From positions 248,001 through 312,000 of the forward strand of contig VZTJ01006079.1 of NCBI GenBank assembly GCA_013397795.1: a DNA stretch of 64,000 nucleotides. The letters are read 5' to 3'. The notes beneath the pieces were generated by a model. That model ran no database searches. It was not told where the DNA came from and worked only from the letters and a program-made list of their open reading frames with translations. The position numbers and the translations under genes were made by a program. Below are positions 52,404 through 64,000 of the stretch, in pieces. Every line of letters begins with the position of its first letter. Position 1 is the stretch's first letter. Source of the DNA: Orthonyx spaldingii. Its lineage: Eukaryota; Chordata; Aves; Passeriformes; Orthonychidae.

Positions 52404-52832
52404 CAAAGCTGGTGAGGATTCTGGAGCATGAGTCTTATGATGAGTGGCTGAGGGATCTGGGATTATTTAACCTGAAGGACTCAAGGTTGTCTTTATTCCT
52501 ATCTACAGCTACCCGACAGGAGATTGCAGTGAGGTGAGGGCCAGCCTCTTCTCCCAAGTTACAAAGGACAGGATGAGAGGACATGACTCAAGTTGCACCA
52601 GGGGAGGTGTAGACTGGATATGAGCAAATATTTCTCCACCAAAATAGTTATCAAGCACTGCAGAAAGCTGCCCAAGAAAACGTTGGAATCATCATCCCTG
52701 CAGCTAATTACAAGACATGCAGACATTGCACTTAGGGACACAGTTAAGGGTGAACTTGGCAGTGTTAGGTTAATGGTCAGACTTAATGATGTTAAGGGTC
52801 TTTTCCAACCTAAATAATGCTATGAATCTATG
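52404..52832 (+). mobile_element. CR1 LINE 3' fragment, diverged
   Basis: It starts at AGCTGGTGAGGATTCTGGAG and passes through GTGGCTGAGGGATCTGGGAT. It continues with the ORF2 end (CACTGCAGAAAGCTGCCCAA) and a 3' UTR ending in TTTTCCAACCTAAATAATGC and ATGAATCTATGA. It is more diverged than the other copies, and its tail has CTAAATAATGC rather than CCAAACCAT, so it belongs to a different, older CR1 subfamily. Confidence 0.88.
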
Positions 52833-55800
52833 ATACACCTTGCATAAAAGGGTCATGGCAAGCTTCAAACTTCCTTGTGAACATATTGTAAATAACTAGA
52901 TTCTGCAAATTATTCACATTTTTGAAGAAATTAACTCTTTGAAAAACATGGCTGTGACCATTATAATAATTCAGATATATTCTTCAAACAGAAAATTTAG
53001 TCATAAAGTGAAACTTGTTTACACATGATAGAAAAGACAGCTGACATTTGAATTTTTCTTGTTATTAGAATTGCATTAAGTAGTAATGGTTTCAAATTAT
53101 TAAAAGTGGGTTTGTATAAAAATGAAGACCTGAATTTACAAAAGTTTGAAGACCTTTGAGTGTGAAATATTGGCTTATACCATTACAAATTCAGCAGTTG
53201 CCTGTTCTGAAGCTGAGATCCTGATCAAAACATTTCAAAGTTCAGAAGAATTCTGTCCTTAGGCTTTTTCTCAGAATCTCTCACATATTGAAGACACTCT
53301 TTTGCTTAATTAGAGTTGATATAAGAATCCAAGCAAAGTATTTCTTACGTTTTTTTCCTATTCTGAACCTCTCCGACTCATGATGCAAAATATCAGCAAA
53401 AAACGGGCAGTAAGGAAAATATTCCAAGTCTTTAGAGCAAGTAATTTGTTCAAGAGTTACAAGATTGAATCTTTTAAACTAAATGAGAGTTCTGTTCTTT
53501 ATGCATCTAAGACCTTTGTGTCTGATTTGAACACATCATCAAATTCTGCATCAACAACTACCACTTAAATTATACCAAAGTGTGCATAGTTGAATATCTT
53601 TACTTTCCTTTTCTCTCACCAGTGTAAATCAGAGGTTAGTCAGCTGAAGTCGGGCTAAGTTAAATCACTGAGCATGAATATGAGTTGAGAATCATGCCAC
53701 TGGTATTTGAAGACAGATAAAGTCACACAGTATCAATTTTTTTTACTGAAACCAGTGTTCCTACAGGACCAAATGACCAAGTAGCTCATTAATTCCCAAG
53801 AAAGAGGAGTCAGTTACCATGGTAACACAGCTAGCACTGGCTTTTTTCCTTGAAGAAATTAATTTTTTCAAAACTATTAATAATACTTCTGCAAATGAAA
53901 GAAGAGGCTTGGCTAAAGTGGGGTCAAATCTGAAAGCATCAGAGACCGCGATTTTAAGAAGAAGAAAATGAAGATTTTGCAAGATAATGTGACTGGGTTA
54001 CAGAAAAGGTAGAAAATCCTGGAATATTATTGGAGAAATAATACGTAAGCCAGCAAACAGAAATTGCAGACAAGGTGTTAAATCTGATTAAATGTGTCAA
54101 TGGAGGGTAAGGGGAGAAGCTCATTCAGGGCAAAATAAACTCCATTTTTAACTCAACAGAGAACTGGAGAATATGTTTGTGAGAAAGCCATCATTTCACT
54201 TCATATTTCTCATCTGACAGAACACTTCTTATTCATGGCACATCATGTGTTTAAGATCTCTGAATGCATTTCTATGGGAGCAGTGCCCTGTGCAAAGCAA
54301 AGAACAGTTGCACTGTGAGGGGATTAAGATCTGGCTCAATATTTTGCCCATAATTGGGATGAATTCCTTAGTTCACTAAAAGTTAACTTTAAAGTTCCTG
54401 TCTTGTATTTCATGTTACACTTTAGGATAAGGAAAATTAATACAACTGAAAAGTGAGGTAGGACACTATGAAATCCAGAAGAATAGGGTGCTCTCTGAGC
54501 ACTGTATAAGTGATGGTGTGTCCTCCTTTCATTTTTCTTTCTCATGTTTTAGTTTTGGATCAAAATTAGATTATTTCCACATTTACCCTGGTGAATTTCA
54601 CCCTGTTGCAATTGAATGAAAATTAATTTAGGCTGGTACAATGCTGGGCAAAAGTTCAGGCATCTGGTTTTATGGACAGATGAGAGGCTTTTATACTTCC
54701 TCCATCATCAGAACCAGTTAGTGAAATGAGTCTGTATGACATGATAAGGTCATTTCAATGCTCAGCTGCAGCCTTTGCCTCTGCAATGTTTCTGCTAATG
54801 CTTAGACTTTTTCATCTGCTCAGTATAGGATGAGAAACAAAAAGGAAATAAACGCATTATTAAAAGCTAAAGTTAATGCATTTGTGAGGGTAAATCCATC
54901 TAAACCTCCACAACATTTGAAAGTTAGAATATGACTTGTGCCACTAAAAATGCTGTGCAATTAACAATAGTATTGAAAAGAAACCTTCATTTTTTCACAT
55001 TTCCTGTAGCAGTTCTTTTGCACAAACAATTCATTTTAAACAAGAAAAGGTGTAAACTGAACATGCAAATTAAGAAATGTGAGGAAGATATAGACTGGAT
55101 TGGATTGGGTTTTTTTCAGTAGCAGTTAATTTGGAGACATATGCACCAAGATGTTTTCATAATGTGGATAAATGTCAGGTTTTACACTTAGTGAATTAAA
55201 AAGAAATGTAACTTAAATGAGGAGAAGTTAATAAAAACATAAAAGACAGCCATTAAAAATGTATTTGAGAAACAAGCTCAGCAAATAAATCTATCATCAA
55301 TAACTTTATACACCTGACCATGAGGAGAAGTTAGTCCATTTCATTGATTAATTAATTCTAACAAAAGAATATAGACGCTTGGTATAAGCAAATTCCATGT
55401 GAAAGTCTAGCTGGTTCATAAATGTCTCAGAAAAAAAAAAAAGTAGACATGTAGATTCTCTACAGTTTTCTGTTCAAAAACATGCTCCAAATCCCACAGA
55501 GATCATCAAGGCCTTCCTGTGAGTCTCTTCACTTTGAATTGGTTCCTTTAAATCTCATCCTGCCTTCTTACCTGGCTCTATGTGGAACACACTGAAATTT
55601 AAGAAAAGTAAAACTCCTTTTAAATTAGTTGATTACATGATGCTAATGATTAAAATTTACGTGAGTATACCTGTCCTACTATCCATTTCTCTTTTCATGC
55701 CGCAGTTTAATAGTTTTGACTCAGAAATTACCTTTTTGGTTGATATTGAAATGTCTTATTTGCTTTCCTACTCAAATGATAATATTTGGAAGAGGCATGT

Positions 55801-58165
55801 GCTACCTTCTGAATTCAAACAGAATTTTAAAATGATCAACGTTTTAGTTGCAATTGTTCTCAAGGTGATTTAAATAATGGGAAAGGCAGAACTCAAATTT
55901 CATAAGATGCATGGTTAAACTAGGTAATCAGCTCTTACAAGGCATAAAAAGTCTGCTACTCCAGGAATCAAACATTTTCTAATCTCCAAAGAACGTTGTT
56001 CCCCTATTAATTTTACATGTCATTACATGAAAGTGTGAGCTAAATAATACAATTCTTGTAAGATATAAAATAAATCACTGCTTGCCAATATGCATAATGC
56101 AGGTACTGAGAACTATGCCATCATTATTTTTCTCCCATCATTCTAATGTTGCAAAGAAAAGCAATGAATACATATGTAGAAGTCAGGCAGTTCCCACAGA
56201 AATGTTTAGTGTTCAAGTTTAGTAATTCTCCATTCCTTCTTACATGTCCATTAGAGTAATTCCTAAATATTTGACTTCTTGCTCTTCTTGAAAAAACTGC
56301 ACAGTTTTTGCTCAGCCTGAGAAATTCTAGTACAACATGTACATGAAACAACAAGAGATGCCACAGTTCTTCAGGGGTGCCATACTAAACCCATGAGCAC
56401 TACTTTAATGCAGAATGAACCCTGGAAGAGGCAAAAGCCTCTTGCTCAGTCACTTATGAGATGGTTGAAAAAGATGACCATGAAAATCATACCGTTTATA
56501 TTTTTGACATATTTCATCAGGGAAAAAAAAGAAAAGAAAGTCCTCTTGAAAATTTTAGCAGGAAACTAATTATATTTTTATGCCTGGTCATCGGTAACCA
56601 TAAGATGGAACATCAGCTGATGTAAATTACTTTGACTATTCATAATAAGCTTTCTTGAAAATATAAAGGTCTTAGCTTAGAGATAAACTTGCCAATTTGC
56701 CTAAAAATTCTCCAAGAAAGAAAGTATATACTGTATACATGCTGATACTTCAGTGAGTTTTCATCATCTATATGCTAAGGAATACTCTTTGGGAGAGGAG
56801 ACAGATTCAGCCTGATCCTTTTAGTTATAATGGACTCTTTCCTGACTTTCCCCCCATTTTCAACTTACTTTTATACAGTTTCTTTATGTTTAGGTGGAAC
56901 TTGAGTGGTTGTAGTCATGCATACCTTTGTTACTGATCGGTGTAAAATTCTTTCACTTCATTTTTAAGTACATGGTCCAAAAGAATACCGAGCGCATGCC
57001 CAGTGAGGGCTGGTGGTACCTTGGAAGTGGGTGACGATGTTAACTCAAGAGAAGGACGTCTTCTCCTATGTCCCGTTCCTGGGCAGTTTCTCAACCACAA
57101 AGTACCATCAAGTTCCCCTCCCTGCAAGGATTACCACAGAGCCTGCCTGAAGTGTCTCTGCTTCACTCCACCCTTCGTTCCACCAACTTTAGCAGGTGCT
57201 ATGGTTGCAGACAGTGGGTGCAGGGAATCATCATGGAACAGGTTTCAAGCATGCAAACCACATTCCATCCAGAGAGCATCAATTGTATTTTACCCTGTAA
57301 TTTTCATACTGTTATAGACTCTTTAAAGATATGAATATAATTTCTCGGTTTCCTCTGATTTTACCTCCAGTCATATTTCTACAGATGTCAATGTAAGAAT
57401 GACAATTAAATGACCAGAAACTATATTTTTACATGAAGGAAAAGAAATGAAAATCAATAAAATGTGGTGCTCCTTTCCTCTACTTTATTCTCACCTTAAC
57501 CCATCATCAGTCTTGCCCCGTTTCTCCTCTATCTTCATCCACTTTCCGATATCTCCCCTTGAAGGAGCTTCTCTAATCTTCACTCTGATTTAGATCTAGC
57601 TATAAAGGTATGTACATACATATAAAATCTGTTAGGTTTTCTGATACCCCTGCAGTCAATATTTAATTCACTAAAAAATCCACAAAACTTTTGCTTTCCA
57701 CTTATTTTGCTTTCATTTGATATACAATTTTATTTCAAATTCAATTACAGTACTGTGTCATACAAATTCATGTACATTCTTTTGAAAGACTCTATTGAGG
57801 CTTCAATGCCTTTCTGATGTTCTGTGCATTTATATGTATAACTTTCTTTACCTACATGTATATGTAGTCAGTAATTTATTACAATTAATCACATTTTTAA
57901 AACTTGACCACACTGTTGGGAGAGCACTGAAAACAATGTGGAATTGTTTTGATACTTGGAATCTAACCCTGCATATCTCAGATACATAAATAATTTTACG
58001 AGTTTGGTAGAACTATTTGTGTAACTGGTCCAGTGAATCTGAGAGCACTTATAATCTCTGTGAAGTGTAAGTGAGCTGTTACTGGCATGAAAAGGCAGAA
58101 CAGTTGCTTCAGCAGACCTGCCAGGAGTTTATTTTGGAGCCATCTCTCCCTTTTTGTGCATATTT

Positions 58166-58183
58166 GGGGGGGGGAGGGGGGGG
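58166..58183 (+). repeat. G homopolymer (G9-A-G8)
   Basis: Nine G, one A and eight G, directly after TATTT. Such a run can form a G-quadruplex in the plus strand. It is also an error-prone spot for sequencing. Confidence 0.9.
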
Positions 58184-58840
58184 TTGACCATGCTTCATTA
58201 GAAAATGAAAGGTAATAACAACAGTATTGTTAACAAGAGACCTTACACATGCAAGACAAGTGATTAGAATTGCCACTCTCAGAAGTACAAGGGTGATCAC
58301 TGGACTGATTCCATGCTTAGACAGCCCAGGCTTATACAGCCCAAATAAAATTGACTTTGTTTTGCATTTGTAGCTCTGTTTATTCTTACAAATCATCTGA
58401 AAATCAAAATAAGCACTTGGATTCCTTAATCATCCCCTCAAGAATCGTAGTTTCCAGTTCCAGTAAGTTGTTTGTCAGCATTAGATGCTGGGACTGGTCT
58501 CCAATAGTTATCATTATGTACTTTTAATTTTTTTAAATGCATCTTTTTTCCCCATCTTTCACGAATTTATTGTGTACAGATTGATCTGTAGGTAAACATT
58601 GGTTGAAGATTGTTATTCTATTCAAAATACGAAAGGGAGTACAAATGTTCGTTCTTCCTTGGATATCTTTGCAAAATGTATTATGCATTAACACATTTTG
58701 CATTAAGAATTATACAGTTATAAAAGTTAAAAGTTGAAGACATTGAGGATTAAAACTATCCCCTAATCAAGCAGATGTATAAAAGCTTTGGTACTTACTT
58801 CTTTTCCCAAGCAAAAGAGTCCATCAGCAGTATGCAGTGT

Positions 58841-58863
58841 TACAGTGGTACAAGACCACTGTA
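58841..58863. repeat. perfect 9-bp inverted repeat with 5-base loop
   Basis: TACAGTGGT and ACCACTGTA flank ACAAG, giving a perfect hairpin. The ACAAG string recurs in the next bases (GTACAAGTGTACAAGATCAC). No T-run follows on either strand and no host gene is recognised, so the role is unknown. Confidence 0.75.
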
Positions 58864-61800
58864 CAAGTGTACAAGATCACAGGACCAGATTAAGTCTCAG
58901 CAAAATCTCACTGCAAAATGCAGGAGCTGGAAGTGGTAGATTAAGTCAAAGAGAGGCAAGAGATCACCCTATTTGCACTCCCATTTGGGACACAAAACAG
59001 GCTGTTCTACCAAAGGTTTGGATGAATTACAAGAAAGCCTGCTGCCTTAAGGACACTTCACCATTGCACTGTTAGTTCCATGCACAGTATCACCTCCTTA
59101 TTTAAAAAGATAGTGTGTTGTCTTCCATCATACGATCTTTTACAAGCAGACCTTTTTATTTCAAGTCTTTAACAGGTAATATTCCATCTTCCTTTAACTT
59201 TTTCACCCCTAAAACACACTTTAGGATGGTTGAAGAAACTGCTGTTATCTGTCTCATTACTGAATCTCCTCAAAGTCACCCTCAGCTCTACCATTCCGAT
59301 GAAATTCTCTCTGAAAATTCATGCTTCATTTTAAGTACAGGATCACTTAATCAATGTTAAGTACTACATTTTCCATAGACCAAAGAGAGAGAAATCAGAC
59401 TAGCACTCTCAGATCATTTTTACTATGTCTGAAGTCTGGAAAATCTAGTTCCACTACAAAAGCCAAATTTAGGACATTTCATAAAGCACCGCCTAGCTGA
59501 TTCCAGCAGGTAATTTACCAAGTTTAGGTTTGTAGTGATCAGTTCCTTACTTTTAAGTATCTTATAAAAAAAATAAGGATTTTTATTTTTTCAGTGAATT
59601 ACTCATCTCTTTCATAACAAATAATTAATTTCAAATCTTGTATAGAATGTAGCAAAAAGAGAAAAGAGAAAAATATCTTCTCCCAGTCTTCCCAAAGAGG
59701 TTGCTAAAATTCCATTAATCAGTCCTTCAGAAAGCATATTCATAGTTCTTCCTACACGCAGGGCCCATGTTATCCTAGATCAGAGTTCAATGTTTCTCAT
59801 AAGCAAAAATTCCAAGTTAGAGGCAGCTACAGACATGAAGTGGGGGGGGGCATCTCACTCAGTATTTTTTGAAAGATTTTGAAGACCCCTGTCTGGTGAA
59901 CATAAGAGAACAATGAAATGCTGCCACAGTGGTCACAGCAGAACTCTTGACTATATATAAAGAAGTTGTTGGGTAGGAGAAGCATGTCACAATTTTTGTC
60001 ACATGTGCAACATTTCCACAGACCTTTCAAGGGAAGTTATTGTAACTGAGACAAGTATCTAGAAATCTCTTCACATAAGCGTAAACTGCAACAAATTTTA
60101 AAAGATGAGGAGAGGGAGATGAACAGTCAATGGACCATGCAAGATCTGCTCTCTGTAACACGCAGTTCAACAAGAGCAGTACCATATTGAGCTGATGAAT
60201 CTGACAGCAGCATTTGTCTTAGCAAACATTCCTCTTCATACCCTGGATCATCCAGCCATGAAAAGGCACACACAGACTATAATTTAAAGAATATTGGCCT
60301 AATCTCTGTGACTCACTAGCTAAGAAAAATTCAGCCTGCCTGTCCTTTCTGAAGCATTAAAAAAGGAAGAAAAAAAAAAAGAAGAGAGCATCTGTGTTCT
60401 CCAGTCACAAGATTGCTAGGGCAGGGGATTGAGATCCTGTGCTTTGAACACCACTCTGTTAGAAGCATGACAAGAGCTTGGGAATGTACTCACTGAAACC
60501 CACCACAACAAGCAGTGTGGTCTTTGAAAACAATAACTTCAGGAAGTCCCATAATTAGAGGACTGGTAGACAAATCTATATTAGGAATACACAGAAAAGA
60601 TAAACAATCAATAAATCACTGTCACCTGAAGAACTAGCCTGTACCTTTCTAAGAACATAATAAGGCTTGTTTATGACTTTCTGGGGAAAAAATCCACTGT
60701 TAGAGATGCTTTTGAGGGGAAAATAAATTGCAGGAATATTTAGACTAAATTAGATCTTAGACTAAATCAGATCCCTGCAGCTGAGAGCTGAATGAAATAC
60801 CACATTCATTTGGCAAGCAGGTGTTAGGAGGAGGACCTCACCACAGTTCATAATTCACTGTATATCTGAATATTATGAGTAACCAATGGATTTTTGCAGC
60901 ATAAACTAGTAACAGTTCTTGTGACAAGATCCTTGACTTAAAATCTTGCCAGACCAAGTAGACAAGAAAGTCTCAGGAAAGGTAATCAATATAATTTTAT
61001 TTGTTTTTATTTCTATTTCTATTTTTCGGATAGGCTAGAGGTTTGGTGGTTTTTTAATTTTCCTTGTCATGTGCTTGAGATGGTACCAGAGACTTGGAAG
61101 GTCAGCTGGAATTTAGACACTCTGCAGACCCCATAAATTTCTGGCTCCACTTAACAGTTGGCCTTAGCACTTTCATCAGCATCAGTGCACTGCATGTCTG
61201 TATCTGCGAATAGTATCTCTGAGGAATATTCATTAATAATGAGCAAATATATTTTGACAAAATGAAAGAACCATTAAGAAGAACGTGTGATGATAATTAT
61301 AAATAGGGTGAGTGAACTGAACTGCAGCTTAAATGGAAATAAATGTATTTGTGGCTGAATTTGACATCCCACAGTTTTGAGACACAAAAATTAGCCAGAA
61401 CTTGCAATCTTTGACATGTTCAAATAAAGAAGTTAAACAAGCAGTGTTATTTCGTTTACAGTCTCAAATAATTGAAGATTTATGTAATGTTCATTATAAG
61501 ATTTTAAATCTTTAAAACTACTTCATAATGTCTCCATTGATAACTAGCCACAGAGTTCTGAAACAGGTGAGCACTAAGAACAGGCAAGCTTTACAAACCT
61601 CTCCCATTAACAGGTGCCAAGATTCAGCATTCACCCCTGTCCAGCTCCTGCTGACTTGTTGGGCAGAGTGCGACTCATTTCATATTTGAAATACACCACA
61701 GGGAAAGGACTTTCTGGGCAAAAAGACGCAGTCGAGGCACAGACCAATACGTAGGTCTGAAGGGATACAGACTACATGGCTATTGTTAAAGCCAAACTCC

Positions 61801-63265
61801 AAGACAAAAAGAGAATACATACACATATTAATCAGACATACTCTACCTGAAACAGGATGATAGATAACTCTGGTTCTCAGCTCAGTTCTGACTTCATTAC
61901 ATCATTTTTTATTGATTTGGAAAGGTGTGGCAGCTGTTTAAGGTTGATGGAGAGCAGAGATATTAATAGAAAGGATTGTATCTGGGCAGGCCTCTTTACA
62001 TAGTCCTGTAAATATCATCTACAATGTAAAACACCGTTCCCTGACATTATACACTCACTTCTGTTACATCACCATGTCAAACACTTCAGTATGCCCCAAA
62101 ACTTCATAAAAAACCATCCTACAGAAAGAAAAGCAATCAAACAAAAAACATTCTGGACTCTATTTATTACATAGAGAGAGAATGAGACTATCTGGGAAAC
62201 CAGAAAAGACAGTGTGAAAGGTCAATACACAGTGTTTAGTGATTTTCTTGAATGATCGCTACAGTAACCAGCAACAATTCTGTGTACAAATGCAGAGCTC
62301 TGCACTTGTTTCTGTTCTTCAAATACCTTGTCACTGTTACATCACAGCATACGACGAATTTCTATTCAAGCAAGCATTGTATTATTACCTGCTGTGCCAG
62401 CAATCACAGAGGTTACACTTGTTACAAAGAAGGCTTGCACTGCTCCCAAAATTCTTCTCTCTTCCTAAGGATCCTACCCTCTTGCTTTGAGCTCTGCAGG
62501 TATCAAGGAAGTAGGGAGATGTCTCTGTTGCAGAACACTAGATTTGGCTACTCAAAGTGAGAAAATTTTCCCGAACTTCAAGGGCCATCCATCCAAAACT
62601 TGAAGAGATCATTGAGACGTAATTTTCCAGCTTATCCTCTACACTGAGAATTGCAATACCATTGTCCAGCAGGTGAAGTACAGATGAACAGCCCAAGGAG
62701 AAAAATACTGATAGAAGACCTCTTTATTTAACTTTGTTTTATAGCTATCTTTCAGCAAATCTGAGCCAGCATCACATGAAGAAATTACCATAAAACAGTC
62801 AGCTTGAGCTGCTATTTGTTCTGTAGCTAATTGGGTGGATGTGAAAGCAGATTCTTCTTTCTTCTCTACTGCCATTTATGCATCCAAGAGCTAACTGTCA
62901 GGGAGGTTAGAGCTTTGTCTTTACATGCCAAGGAGATGAAATGCGGTTTCAGATAAATTAGATGAATAATAAAGAGTGAAGTGCCAGTGCAAAAGGCCGT
63001 CAAACCTTATTAACACTTTGCCTGAACTTCTCTGAGGGTGGTTCTTACTGAGAAGCACTAACTCTGAAACACAGTCTGCCATTTCTTAATACCTGCTATG
63101 CAGAATGTAGGGTTGCCATATTAATCATTAAGACTTAAAAAAACCCTCAAACTCTCAAACAAAAGTCTACAGTAAGCTGATGGAGGGTTCTGAAAGGAGA
63201 CCAAATGGAGTGTACTTTTAGGTGTTACAGTGACTAAAAAAATCCTGCTCAATTTCACCATCTTC

Positions 63266-63326
63266 TTCTAATAATTTGGCTTACTGGTCTTGAAGTCCTT
63301 TTCTAACATAAATCATTCTATGATTT
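63266..63326 (+). mobile_element. CR1 tail scrap
   Basis: CTTGAAGTCCTTTTCTAACA followed by ATAAATCATTCTATGATT matches the last 50 or so bases of a CR1 3' end. Nothing upstream is recognisably CR1, so it is either an extreme 5' truncation or a heavily decayed copy. Confidence 0.65.
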
Positions 63327-64000
63327 TTTGCAAATTTAGGTGTCTTTAAATGATTGGTATTCACTAGCTCATTTTCCCTTCTCTCCAAATTCCTATCAGT
63401 TACAATTTTCTAGAAAACCAGTCCACAGGTCATAGGGGTAAATATCTCCCCTTGCTAAAGCTGTAGGGAAACAAAGCACAGGTGATTTCTCAGCATTGAG
63501 AACATACTCCAGGGAGATTCAGTGGCTACATTATTCCTAAAGCAATTTTGTTATCAACCCAAGACCTTTTGACTGCATACTGTATTGTACTAGTAAACCT
63601 TTAAATAATATTCCACTCTCTGTTTCTTGCCCAAAACATGTTAATACATGAGCACATGGCACAAAGGTGCCATAGTTAAACCACTGATGAGGATTGACTA
63701 TTGACACCATCTACACAACATACAGCAGCAGCAGATTCATCAGCCCACAGTATACCTTGAACTGGTTAGTCACAGTAGTCAGTACACTAAGCAGGAACCA
63801 TAAAAACTAGACATCATTTGAAAAAATTCTGTTTGGGAATCAAAACACATTTGTTTGCTTCTTTCTTTGTTTGCTTGAAGGAAAATTTTTCATAAAGTTC
63901 ATCATTAGCAAGCCTTTTAATAGCATCTGCTTGTAGGTACCCACATCTTTTTTCCTTGAAATACAAAAGTCACTCCTGTCCTTTATAGGATTGGCAGAGG
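63327..64000. other. AT-rich non-coding stretch, no element recognised
   Basis: No gene or repeat signature is seen to the end of the window. Confidence 0.5.

Larger units (their letters stand above)
52833..63265. other. long AT-rich stretch, no element recognised
   Basis: About 10.4 kb with no recognised gene or classified repeat. A less AT-rich patch at 57000-57260 has overlapping open frames on both strands but no motif or LTR signal that I can name. Homopolymers occur at 55430-55442 (A), 58166-58183 (G, listed separately), 59842-59850 (nine G) and about 60371-60380 (A). Confidence 0.5.

Noticed and set aside
1..64000. CRISPR arrays, tRNA or rRNA genes, bacterial operons
   Set aside because: No spaced direct-repeat array, no tRNA arm pattern and no rRNA sequence were seen; the repeat content is avian nuclear DNA.

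Overview
The window looks like intergenic or deep-intronic DNA from a bird. The evidence is the repeat content. There are eight fragments of CR1, the dominant avian LINE, and several end in the CR1-specific short tail built on ATTCTATGA. There are also three solitary LTRs of the widespread avian ERVL-like type (U3 start TGTCCTAGTTTTGG, a GGGATAT core, an ATCTCAACCCA block downstream) and one LTR of a different type. The remainder is AT-rich with no long coding region. The order within birds cannot be settled by reading alone; a neoavian, perhaps a songbird, is an inference from the LTR types.

Layout. 1-7.3 kb is AT-rich unique-looking sequence with one unexplained exon-like open segment near 430-723. 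7.29-7.79 kb is an unusually GC-rich block that may be a decayed LTR. 9.44-9.52 kb is an assembly gap of 47 N inside a poly(A) run. 11.91-12.05 kb is a near-perfect 71-bp tandem duplication. CR1 copies lie at 12.17-13.35 (+), 16.15-17.06 (-), 21.93-22.95 (+), 26.18-26.37 (-), 30.40-30.58 (+), 50.19-51.08 (+), 52.40-52.83 (+), with a tail scrap at 63.27-63.33 (+). LTRs lie at 29.53-30.11 (+), 40.08-40.65 (+), 45.56-46.02 (-), and one of another type at about 49.0-49.6 (+). The largest stretches without any recognised element are 30.6-40.1 kb and 52.8-63.3 kb.

No intact protein-coding gene, tRNA, rRNA or CRISPR array was recognised. Most open frames of 60-170 codons are either remnants of the CR1 reverse-transcriptase region or about what chance gives in 64 kb of AT-rich DNA. 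There is no operon-like or multi-gene system here, and I did not find a convincing undescribed biological system. The most checkable leads are the 430-723 open segment with a splice-like signal on the opposite strand, the 71-bp duplication, the GC-rich block at 7.3 kb, the poly(A) gap, and the paired hairpin-plus-motif arrangement downstream of the poly(A) signal of the 49-kb LTR.
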